DNA of 60,155 nt from Microbulbifer mangrovi. GTDB taxonomy: Bacteria > Pseudomonadota > Gammaproteobacteria > Pseudomonadales > Cellvibrionaceae. Under the pieces are notes generated by a model. It made no database searches. It saw only the letters and a list, made by a program, of their open reading frames with translations, and was not told the DNA's origin. Within the stretch, counting starts at the first letter, position 1. Each line of letters begins with the position of its first letter. The DNA lies in NCBI RefSeq assembly GCF_002009015.1, contig NZ_LZDE01000340.1, positions 1 to 60,155 on the forward strand. Direction: 5' to 3'. Position numbers and translations under genes: made by a program. Positions 52,927-60,155 of this stretch are shown here, piece by piece.

Positions 52927-54810
52927 ATGTTGCTTCAGTTGGATGGCGTTTGTTTACGCTATGGCGTTCAGGTACTGGCGGATCACGTCGATGCGAAAAT
53001 AGAGCGTGGAGATCGGATCTGTCTGGTAGGGCGCAATGGCGAAGGCAAGTCCAGCTTGTTGAGCCTGATCGGTGGCCGGGGAGATCCCGATGAGGGGGAG
53101 ATTGTCCGCCAGAGCGGTACCGTACTGGCGACCCTGGAACAGGCGTTGCCGGAGGATTGCACGCATACCGTGTACCGCTACGTGGCCGAGGGCCTGGGGG
53201 ATGTCGGTTCATGGCTGGCGCAATACCGCGAGGACCAGGACCCGGACCTGCAGGCAAAAATCGAAAGCGCTCACGGCTGGGAGCTGCTGGCGAAGATCGA
53301 CAGCGTACTCGACCGCCTTGATCTGGACGAGAGCGCACGGGTCATGGACCTGTCTGGTGGCTGGCAGCGCCGCGCGGCGCTTGCGCGTGCGCTGGTAACC
53401 GAGCCCGACCTGTTGATCCTCGACGAGCCCACCAACCACCTGGACATCGCGGCCGTCGAGTGGCTGGAGAATTTTCTCGCCACTTATCGCGGCGCACTGC
53501 TGTTTGTTAGCCACGACCGCGCCCTCGCACAGCGACTCGCGACATCGGTGTGGGACCTGGATCGCGGCCGCCTGCGGGTATTCAATTGCCCGTTTGACCG
53601 CTACCAGGAGGAGAAGGAAAAGCTGCTCGAAGAAGAGGCGCGCAACGACGCCCTGTTCGATAAAAAACTCGCGCAGGAAGAAACCTGGATCCGCCAGGGG
53701 ATCAAAGCTCGCCGCACCCGGAACGAGGGACGGGTGAGGGCGCTACAGGCCCTGCGCCGGGAGCGTCAGGCGCGGCGCGAGCGCCAGGGCGTGGCCAAGA
53801 TGGCGTTGGATGCAGGCGAGCGCTCGGGCAAGCTGGTGGCGGAACTCAAGGGGGTCACTTTCGGCTTTGAAGGCGATGCTGCGCCGCTGATCCGCGACCT
53901 GGATTTCACCCTGATGCGGGGCGACAAGGTTGGCCTCATCGGTCCCAATGGCGCCGGTAAAAGTACCCTGATTCGCCTGCTACTGGGGGAGATCGAACCG
54001 CAAAGTGGCGATATCCGTCTCGGTACCAAGCAGCAGGTGGCGTACTTTGACCAGCGCCGCGATACCCTGAACCCGGATCAGACGGTAGTGGACAATATTG
54101 CCGAGGGGCGCGAAAACATCGACGTGGGTGGAAGCAGTCGCCACGTGATGTCTTATCTCAGTGATTTCCTGTTCACCGGCGTGAAGGCGCGTACCAAGGT
54201 CGGGGCCCTGAGCGGTGGTGAGCGCAACCGCGCACTGCTGGCCAAGTTGTTCAGTCAGCCAGCGAATATTCTGGTGCTGGACGAACCTACCAACGACCTG
54301 GACGTGGAAACCCTGGAGCTGCTCGAGCAGTTGCTGATGGATTTCTCCGGCACCGTGTTGTTGGTGAGCCACGACCGTGCCTTCCTCGACAACGTGGTAG
54401 AGAGCTGCCTGGCGTTTGAGGGAGATGGCGTGGTGCGTGAGTACGTGGGTGGCTATCAGGACTTTGTCCGCCAGGGCGGCCGCTTCCTAAGTGCGGAAGA
54501 GCAGCTCAGGACCCGCAAGCAGGGCGCGGCGGAGACCGTGTCCGAAAAGCCCGAGCCGCAGGCAGAGAGCAAGCCCAAACCAGAGAAAAGCAAAAAACTC
54601 AGTTACAAGCTGCAGCGCGAATTAGATGCCTTGCCGGCCAAAATCGAGTCGCTTGAAAATGATATTGCGGCGTTCGAGGAAGAGGTGGCTGCGCCGGATT
54701 TTTACCAGCAGGACAGCGACACCGTGCAGAAGCGCTTGCAAGAGCTGGCAGAGTTGCAGCAGGCTCTGGAAGAAGCATTCGAGCGCTGGGCCGAACTGGA
54801 CAGCATGTAA
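52927..54810 (+). CDS. uup: ABC-F ATPase Uup
   Basis: A 627-residue cytosolic ABC-F protein with two ATPase units, a linker and a C-terminal coiled coil. Walker A motifs are GRNGEGKSSLL (about residues 36-46) and GPNGAGKSTLI (about 338-348). Signature motifs are MDLSGGWQRRAALARAL and ALSGGERNRALLAKL, and Walker B motifs LLILDEPTNHLD and ILVLDEPTNDLD. The lysine-rich segment before LSYKLQRELDALPAKIE starts the coiled coil (about 555-625) typical of Uup, which in E. coli limits transposon excision and affects ribosome assembly. Confidence 0.93.
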   Translation: MLLQLDGVCLRYGVQVLADHVDAKIERGDRICLVGRNGEGKSSLLSLIGGRGDPDEGEIVRQSGTVLATLEQALPEDCTHTVYRYVAEGLGDVGSWLAQYREDQDPDLQAKIESAHGWELLAKIDSVLDRLDLDESARVMDLSGGWQRRAALARALVTEPDLLILDEPTNHLDIAAVEWLENFLATYRGALLFVSHDRALAQRLATSVWDLDRGRLRVFNCPFDRYQEEKEKLLEEEARNDALFDKKLAQEETWIRQGIKARRTRNEGRVRALQALRRERQARRERQGVAKMALDAGERSGKLVAELKGVTFGFEGDAAPLIRDLDFTLMRGDKVGLIGPNGAGKSTLIRLLLGEIEPQSGDIRLGTKQQVAYFDQRRDTLNPDQTVVDNIAEGRENIDVGGSSRHVMSYLSDFLFTGVKARTKVGALSGGERNRALLAKLFSQPANILVLDEPTNDLDVETLELLEQLLMDFSGTVLLVSHDRAFLDNVVESCLAFEGDGVVREYVGGYQDFVRQGGRFLSAEEQLRTRKQGAAETVSEKPEPQAESKPKPEKSKKLSYKLQRELDALPAKIESLENDIAAFEEEVAAPDFYQQDSDTVQKRLQELAELQQALEEAFERWAELDSM

Positions 54811-54849
54811 CCGCTCGACGCGGCCAGGGCTTAAAGCAGTAAAAACATT

Positions 54850-54872
54850 CGGGGGCGCAAGCCCCCGTTTTT
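54850..54872. terminator. Bidirectional terminator
   Basis: CGGGGGC (54850-54856) pairs with GCCCCCG (54861-54867) over a GCAA loop, followed by TTTTTATT on the plus strand. An A-rich stretch (54839-54846) gives a T-run on the minus strand. It separates the convergent uup and universal stress genes. Confidence 0.85.
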
Positions 54873-55314
54873 ATTCCTCTGGCGCGTGTACCCGCACGGC
54901 CAGTACATCGCATCCTGCGCCGTGCAGCACCCCATTTGCGGTGGAGCCCAGCAGCAGGGCCAGCCCGTGACGACCGTGGCTACCGATTACAATCAGATCG
55001 CAGCCGGACTCTTCTGCCAATCGATGGATTTCCGTCGCCGGCTGTCCAAGCAGTACATGTTGGCGGTCTGCGGAAATATTCAGGCTTGCCGCCGCTTTGC
55101 GCAGTTGTTCCTTGGCCTGGTTCTGAAGCTGCTCCTGGACTTCCGACAGGTCCATCGGAACATCGCCGCCATAGGCGAAGGTCAGGGGTTCGATAATATG
55201 CGCGAGACTCATTTGCGCACCGCTGCATGCGGCGAGCTCTGCTGCGCGATCCAATACCTGAGAGGATTCTGCAGAGAGGTCCAGTCCAACCAGAATGTTG
55301 TTGTAGCCTGCCAT
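54871..55314 (-). CDS. Universal stress protein, UspA family
   Basis: A 147-residue cytosolic protein. It has the Usp opening ILVGLDLSAESSQVLDRA and the ATP-binding glycine motif IGSHGRHGLALLLGSTANGVL (about residues 107-127; G-x2-G-x9-G-S/T). The presence of this motif suggests the nucleotide-binding type. It stands alone on the minus strand. Confidence 0.92.
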   Translation of the reverse strand: MAGYNNILVGLDLSAESSQVLDRAAELAACSGAQMSLAHIIEPLTFAYGGDVPMDLSEVQEQLQNQAKEQLRKAAASLNISADRQHVLLGQPATEIHRLAEESGCDLIVIGSHGRHGLALLLGSTANGVLHGAGCDVLAVRVHAPEE

Positions 55315-55527
55315 GGGGCCCCCGCGGTTTGGGTAAGTTTCATGCGTATGTTTGATATAGGGGAGCGGGCAAATACCTCGAGCCCGGTCACTTTATTGAG
55401 TCTACTTTAAAAAAACGGACTTGACACAACCGCCGACTTGCGGAGAAAAATGCGCGCCCCAAAACAACTCTGCGCAATCCGCGCCGAGTTGTACACAAGT
55501 TAATCAATTGACAGGGAAGAACCCACC

Positions 55528-56064
55528 ATGGCCACCTGGTTGCCAATTGTCGTAATTTTTTTCGCCATCGCCCTGGTGATCGGCCCTGTCATGTGGCTCA
55601 AACCCAGTAGCCGCGACAGGAAGCTCGCGGAGCTGCGCCAGCGCGCGGCCTCGTCGGGCCTGAAGGTGCAGATGCAGCCATTGCCCGCCTCCCAGGGGCA
55701 AGGCAATGCCGCGGTGTATTTCTCCCAGTGGCGCAACCCGCGTCGCCTGCAGACTGGCTGGGGGCTGGAGTTACAGCGTATGCAGCACGAGATGCACTTC
55801 GACGGCGTGTGGGACTGGCGCAATGGTCGCGAGGCGCCGGAGGCGGCGCGCTCACCATTAAAAGAACTGCTCGGTATGTTGCCGGCCGACACGACTGCAA
55901 TTTATGCAAACGACAGCGGTCTGGGCGTGCAGTGGCAGGAACGCAGTGGCGATGGCGGATTGTCGAAGGTTCAGGAGGCGCTCGCCAGCATGCGCCCGGT
56001 AATAGAAGAAGCAATACGTCAGTCGCCGCCACGGCAGGAAGAGGGCGCCGATCAGCTCCACTGA
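55528..56064 (+). CDS. Conserved small membrane protein of unknown function
   Basis: A 178-residue protein with one N-terminal membrane helix (about 5-24, LPIVVIFFAIALVIGPVMWL) and a cytoplasmic domain with a KLAELRQRAASSGL helix and a later WRNPRRLQTGWGLE strand. GGGAAGAA precedes the ATG. I do not know its function. It stands before topA; a coupling to topA is possible but not shown. Confidence 0.7.
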   Translation: MATWLPIVVIFFAIALVIGPVMWLKPSSRDRKLAELRQRAASSGLKVQMQPLPASQGQGNAAVYFSQWRNPRRLQTGWGLELQRMQHEMHFDGVWDWRNGREAPEAARSPLKELLGMLPADTTAIYANDSGLGVQWQERSGDGGLSKVQEALASMRPVIEEAIRQSPPRQEEGADQLH

Positions 56065-56265
56065 ATTGTGATCGGGTGGCCGGCGTCGCGATCTGGTCTA
56101 CTGTTCTAGCGTTCCTCCCGGTATTACTCCGGGGGCTGATTGGTTGTTTGGGACGAGCGTGCTGAGGCGTTTGCCGGGGTGTCAGCTGGCCTGAACCATT
56201 AGTCGATTGACCGGTCACAACCGGTTACGAAGTATACAATTTGGTCACCAATTTGAGATGCTCGC

Positions 56266-56294
56266 TTGACCGCACTGGGGGCGGAGCATATATA
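56266..56294 (+). promoter_or_regulatory. topA promoter
   Basis: TTGACC (56266-56271), a 17-bp spacer and TATATA (56289-56294) form a strong sigma70 promoter about 80 bases before the topA ATG. Upstream, ACCGGT repeats 10 bases apart (56210-56215, 56220-56225) and TTGGT-C-ACCAA (56241-56251) may bind a regulator. Confidence 0.65.
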
Positions 56295-56372
56295 TTCGCG
56301 CAGCGCACAGTCGATTACGGCCGCTGCCTAAAGTGCGAAAGCAGTAAATTTTCTATTAAAAATCAAAAGCTT

Positions 56373-59117
56373 ATGGGTAAATCACTGGTCATCGTCGAGT
56401 CGCCGGCGAAGGCGAAAACGATCAACAAGTATCTCGGAAAGGACTTTGTGGTGAAGTCCAGTATCGGTCACATCCGGGATCTTCCCACCGGCGCTTCCAA
56501 CAAGCAGCCGGTCGACGCGAAGGAGCGTGCCCGTCGCGCAGCGGAAACCCGCAAGCTGTCTCCTGAACAGAAAGAGATCTACAAGCGCAAGAAAAGCCGT
56601 GAGCAGTTGATCAAGCGGATGGGTATTGATCCCGACCACAACTGGGCAGCGCACTACGAAATTTTGCCCGGCAAGGAAAAGGTCGTGGACGAGCTGCGCA
56701 AGCTCGCCGCCAATGCCGATCACGTCTATCTCGCAACGGACTTGGACCGCGAGGGGGAGGCCATTGCCTGGCACCTGCGGGAAGCCATCGGCGGTGACGA
56801 AACCCGCTACCGTCGCGTGGTGTTTAACGAGATCACCAAGTCAGCGATCCAGGAAGCATTCAAGGACCCGGGTCCGCTGGATATCGATCGGGTCAATGCG
56901 CAGCAGGCGCGTCGATTCCTCGATCGTATCGTGGGCTATATGGTTTCCCCGCTGCTGTGGGAAAAGGTCGCCCGCGGTCTGTCTGCCGGACGCGTCCAGT
57001 CCGTAGCAGTGCGCCTTGTTGTTGAACGCGAGCGCGAAATCCGCGCGTTTATTCCCGAGGAATACTGGAATCTGTTTGCGGATACGCAAACCAACAAGTC
57101 TGATGCCCTGCGCCTGGAAGTTAAAAAGCAGGCAGGCGAGGCCTTCCGTCCGACCAATGAAGAGCAGGCCATGGCGGCCGTGAAAGCACTTCAGTCCAGT
57201 GACTTCGAAGTTACTGCCCGTGACGACAAGCCCACCAGCTCCAAGCCCAGTGCGCCGTTTATTACTTCAACCCTGCAGCAGGCCGCCAGTAACCGGCTCG
57301 GCTTCAGCGTGAAGAAAACCATGATGATGGCCCAGCGCTTATACGAAGCGGGTTACATCACCTACATGCGTACCGACTCCACCAACCTCAGTGCCGAGGC
57401 GGTGTCATCGGTGCGGGACTTTATTGTCGAGAATTACGGCGATAAATACCTGCCGGAAAATCCCAACCGCTACAGCAGCAAAGAGGGCGCCCAGGAGGCG
57501 CACGAGGCCATCCGCCCCTCTGATGTGCGCGTAAAGCCGAACATGCTGTCCGGTATGGAGCGTGATGCCGAGCGTCTGTACACGCTGATCTGGCAGCAGT
57601 TTGTAGCCTGTCAGATGACACCGGCCCAGTTCACCTCCACCTCTGTGGTGGTTACCGCAGGCGACTTTGAACTGCGTACCCGCGGCCGCGTGATCCGTTT
57701 TGACGGTTTCCTGAAAGTGGCACCCGCGCAGAGCAAGAAAGATGAAGATCTGGTACTGCCAGATATCAAGGTGGGCGAAAAACTCAACCTCAAGAAGCTG
57801 GATCCGAAGCAGCATTTCACCAAGCCGCCGGCGCGTTTCAGCGAAGCGGCACTGGTAAAAGAGCTGGAAAAACGCGGTATCGGCCGTCCATCCACCTACG
57901 CATCGATTATTTCCACCATCCAGGATCGCGGTTATGTCCGCCTGGAGAATCGCCGTTTCTACGCGGAAAAAATGGGAGATATCGTTACCGACCGCTTGAG
58001 CGAAAGCTTTACTGACCTGATGGATTACGGGTTTACCGCAAGCCTGGAAGAGTCCCTGGATACGGTCGCGGAAGGCAAAAAGGGCTGGAAAGACCTGCTG
58101 AATGAATTCTATTCCGACTTCAGCAAGCGCCTCGAAGTGGCTCAGGACAAAGAAGGCGGTATGCGCCGCAACGCGCCTACCGACACCGATATTGAGTGCA
58201 GTAGCTGTGGTCGCCACATGCAGATCCGCACGGGTTCCACCGGTGTGTTCCTTGGCTGTTCGGGCTACGCACTGCCGCCCAAGGAGCGCTGCACCAACAC
58301 CATGAACCTGGTGTCCGGTGAGGAAGCGGTGGATGCCGACAAGGACGAAGAGGCAGAAACCCGCCAGCTGCGGGATAAGCGCCGCTGTAGCAAGTGCGGT
58401 ACCGCGATGGACAGCTACCTGGTGGATGAACACCGCAAGCTGCATATCTGCGGAAATAACCCGGACTGCCCCGGTTTTGAGGTGGAAAAAGGCACCTTCA
58501 AGATCAAGGGCTACGACGGTCCGGTGATCGAGTGTGACAAGTGCGGCGCGGACATGCAGTTGAAGTCCGGTCGCTTTGGCAAGTACTTCGGTTGTACCAG
58601 CGAAACCTGCAAGAACACCCGCAAGCTGCTCAAGAGCGGCCAGCCGGCACCGCCCAAGATGGACCCGGTACCGATGCCCGAGCTGCCCTGTGAGAAGGTG
58701 GAAGATACCTATATCCTCCGCGACGGCGCCTCGGGCCTGTTCCTCGCAGCGAGCCAATTCCCCAAAAACCGGGAAACACGTGCACCGCTGATCAAGGAAC
58801 TGCTGCCGCACAAGGATGAGATTGATCCCAAGTACAGCTTCCTGTTCTCGGCACCCACCGAGGACAACGAGGGCCGCGATACTGTGGTGCGCTTCAGCCG
58901 CAAGACCCAGGAGCAGTACGTACAGAGTGAGGAGGAGGGCAAGGCGACCGGCTGGAAGGCGTTTTACCGCGACGGTAAGTGGCAGGTAGAGGCGCCGGCC
59001 AAGAAAGCACCAGCGAAGAAAAAAGCCGCCGCCAAAAAAGCGCCAGCCAAGAAGAAGGCCGCAGCGAAGAAGGCCCCGGCCAAGAAGGCTGCTGCCAAAA
59101 AAGCCCCGACGAAGTAG
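56373..59117 (+). CDS. topA: DNA topoisomerase I with lysine-rich tail
   Basis: The type IA enzyme that relaxes negative supercoils. The 914 residues comprise the TOPRIM domain ([14 protein letters not shown] at the start; [16 protein letters not shown] about 118-133), the gate domains with catalytic Tyr331 in [14 protein letters not shown], and three C-terminal zinc fingers (pairs such as CSSCG, CSKCG, CDKCG, about 608-760). The last 40 residues are Lys/Ala/Pro repeats ([16 protein letters not shown] and so on). The ATG at 56373 gives [14 protein letters not shown]; upstream codons in frame pass through the promoter. Confidence 0.95.
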   Translation: MGKSLVIVESPAKAKTINKYLGKDFVVKSSIGHIRDLPTGASNKQPVDAKERARRAAETRKLSPEQKEIYKRKKSREQLIKRMGIDPDHNWAAHYEILPGKEKVVDELRKLAANADHVYLATDLDREGEAIAWHLREAIGGDETRYRRVVFNEITKSAIQEAFKDPGPLDIDRVNAQQARRFLDRIVGYMVSPLLWEKVARGLSAGRVQSVAVRLVVEREREIRAFIPEEYWNLFADTQTNKSDALRLEVKKQAGEAFRPTNEEQAMAAVKALQSSDFEVTARDDKPTSSKPSAPFITSTLQQAASNRLGFSVKKTMMMAQRLYEAGYITYMRTDSTNLSAEAVSSVRDFIVENYGDKYLPENPNRYSSKEGAQEAHEAIRPSDVRVKPNMLSGMERDAERLYTLIWQQFVACQMTPAQFTSTSVVVTAGDFELRTRGRVIRFDGFLKVAPAQSKKDEDLVLPDIKVGEKLNLKKLDPKQHFTKPPARFSEAALVKELEKRGIGRPSTYASIISTIQDRGYVRLENRRFYAEKMGDIVTDRLSESFTDLMDYGFTASLEESLDTVAEGKKGWKDLLNEFYSDFSKRLEVAQDKEGGMRRNAPTDTDIECSSCGRHMQIRTGSTGVFLGCSGYALPPKERCTNTMNLVSGEEAVDADKDEEAETRQLRDKRRCSKCGTAMDSYLVDEHRKLHICGNNPDCPGFEVEKGTFKIKGYDGPVIECDKCGADMQLKSGRFGKYFGCTSETCKNTRKLLKSGQPAPPKMDPVPMPELPCEKVEDTYILRDGASGLFLAASQFPKNRETRAPLIKELLPHKDEIDPKYSFLFSAPTEDNEGRDTVVRFSRKTQEQYVQSEEEGKATGWKAFYRDGKWQVEAPAKKAPAKKKAAAKKAPAKKKAAAKKAPAKKAAAKKAPTK
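58993..59114 (+). repeat. Histone-H1-like repeats in the topA tail
   Basis: An internal tandem repeat of GCCAAGAAA-type units codes for about 40 residues of Lys-Lys-Ala-Pro/Ala-Lys. It forms the extreme C-terminus of topoisomerase I. Such basic tails bind DNA without sequence preference; the role here is inferred. Confidence 0.8.
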
Positions 59118-59125
59118 GTCGCCCG

Positions 59126-59668
59126 GTGAGCAATCCGTATACGGGTACCGTGGCATCGGCCCTGCGTCGATGCCAGCTGATCCTTCAGTCCCCAGAGCCT
59201 GAGGCGGAGCAGGGCAACCCACTGTCGCCGGAGGCGCTCTACGAGAGCGCCCTGTGCCAGGGCGCGCTGTTGCAATTGTGGCGCGCTTACAGGGCGTTTC
59301 TGGCGGAGCAGGGGCATCAGCTGCAACTCGGCTTTGGGCCCGGTGGTGAGCCGGAAACGGCGCATTCACTGGCACAGCTGGTGACTGCGCGCGGCAAGTT
59401 CAGTGCCGAGATCAACGAGCTGGTCAGTCTTGCGGAGAATCCCGACAGCTGGTTTCAGGGGCTGGAAGCGGCTTGGCGGGCCCTGTGGTGCCCCGCCGGG
59501 GGCGCGGGCCAGTCGGCGGCGGATCCTTCCGGTGTGCAGAGCCTGATCCCCGTGCGCCAGCTGGATACACGCGCGCCGGAAGCGCTGAATCGGGCTTCCC
59601 TGGGTAAGTGGTTCCGTGCCCTCAATGAGCTGATCCAGCGGCAGCGTGCCCACGGCCAGGAGTGGTAA
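59126..59668 (+). CDS. DUF6586-like protein
   Basis: A 180-residue soluble helical protein (SNPYTGTVASALRRCQLILQ at the start; AQLVTARGKFSAEINELVSL in the middle; WFRALNELIQRQR near the end). It resembles the small gene that follows topA in Pseudomonas (PA3010 type), which I recall as DUF6586. I chose the GTG at 59126, 8 bases after the topA stop; an upstream in-frame start would overlap the topA tail. Function unknown. Confidence 0.7.
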   Translation: MSNPYTGTVASALRRCQLILQSPEPEAEQGNPLSPEALYESALCQGALLQLWRAYRAFLAEQGHQLQLGFGPGGEPETAHSLAQLVTARGKFSAEINELVSLAENPDSWFQGLEAAWRALWCPAGGAGQSAADPSGVQSLIPVRQLDTRAPEALNRASLGKWFRALNELIQRQRAHGQEW

Positions 59669-59841
59669 TCACCGTCAGAACCCGCTCGGGCGGCTTTCAA
59701 GTCCGCCCGGTCCCGCCCACTGATTAATCATTTACCTCTGTGTTACACTGGCCCCAAATCACGCCGGGACCTGCGCCTGGCCGCGTTCTTGGTATCGCGG
59801 ATGTCTGGCGTGAGGTAATTGAGAAGTAATTGGAGAAATGA

Positions 59842-60096
59842 ATGTCTTCTGAGACCTACGAAATCATCGAGTTGTCCAATGGTGATGTAGCGCTGCGACG
59901 CGCTGGTCACAAGGAGGACCCGCTGGTGCGTATCCATTTCTCTGCGGAGAGTCTTGAGTTCCTGCGCGAGCACAAGATTGCCATCGCAAGGGCCATGCTC
60001 GAGGCGGGCATCGAGGCGGTACAGGATATCAATGAGCTGGAGCCGGAGCCCTTCGAGGAAGAGGAAGTAGATATTACCGAGCACACCATTCACTGA
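59842..60096 (+). CDS. Small conserved acidic protein
   Basis: An 84-residue protein with SSETYEIIELSNGDVALRRA at the start and an acidic C-terminus (FEEEEVDITEHTIH). GGAGAA precedes the ATG. It appears to be the small gene that follows the DUF6586 gene in related genomes, a synteny recalled rather than tested. No membrane helix or signal peptide; function unknown. Confidence 0.75.
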   Translation: MSSETYEIIELSNGDVALRRAGHKEDPLVRIHFSAESLEFLREHKIAIARAMLEAGIEAVQDINELEPEPFEEEEVDITEHTIH

Positions 60097-60155
60097 GTGA
60101 GTGTCTCGGGTAGCGGACAGCTACGCTTCGGCCAGACATAAAAAAACAGGGCAAT

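Noticed and set aside
57405..59375. A 656-codon minus-strand open frame across topA
   Set aside because: Antisense to the topA zinc fingers and lysine tail; the Leu/Gly/Ala-rich translation mirrors the repeat, not a membrane protein.
1..60155. Insertion sequences, integrases, prophage genes
   Set aside because: No transposase, integrase or phage protein was seen in any likely coding frame.

Overview
The window looks like a chromosomal segment of a marine, GC-moderate gammaproteobacterium, probably a Cellvibrionales/Microbulbifer-type organism. This is an inference from the housekeeping neighbourhoods (pyrD-rmf-rlmL; topA followed by a DUF6586-like gene and an 84-aa gene; a large NAD-dependent glutamate dehydrogenase); no taxonomic search was possible.

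Region by region. Positions 1-2400 hold the 3' end of a tRNA (probably tRNA-Asp), a perfect terminator hairpin, a small intergenic repeat, a RES/Xre-type toxin-antitoxin pair and a PLP enzyme of the ACC deaminase/D-cysteine desulfhydrase family. Positions 2400-7130 hold the dTDP-L-rhamnose operon (rfbA-rfbC-rfbD-rfbB) and nadK; rfbA and nadK are each preceded by the same 32-bp promoter-like element. Positions 7130-29120 form a visibly more AT-rich island devoted to making and decorating a glycan: two giant two-domain glycosyltransferases, a GT2 and a GT92-like transferase, an MptE/DUF115-like protein, an FkbM methyltransferase, two WcbI-domain fusion proteins, five sulfotransferase-like domains, two members of an unrecognised beta-rich family, and a membrane protein that joins an ABC-exporter-like membrane domain to an APH/kinase-like domain. 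No flippase, polymerase or complete ABC exporter is present, so the product must be exported or transferred by genes elsewhere.

Positions 29147-36335 (minus strand) are a tightly overlapping MoxR-DUF58-DUF4381-VWA-VWA/TPR-BatD operon. From 36600 on the window is core genome: gdhB, pyrD, rmf, rlmL; a membrane Ser/Thr kinase with its PP2C phosphatase and a divergent double-FHA protein; a glutaredoxin-like protein; the lytic transglycosylase Slt; the ABC-F protein Uup; a universal stress protein; topA with a lysine-rich tail; and two small conserved proteins.

Functionally, the left half can be read as one pathway: RmlA/C/D/B make dTDP-rhamnose, NadK can support the NADPH pool, the glycosyltransferases build the chain, and the FkbM, WcbI, GSCFA and sulfotransferase proteins methylate, acylate and sulfate it. 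The most unusual items are the membrane/kinase-like fusion (20741-22471), the WcbI-GT32-sulfotransferase triple fusion (23544-26126), the paralogous W(S/T)GP family (10988-11674 and 15959-16726) and the duplicated promoter element (2429-2460 and 6078-6109).
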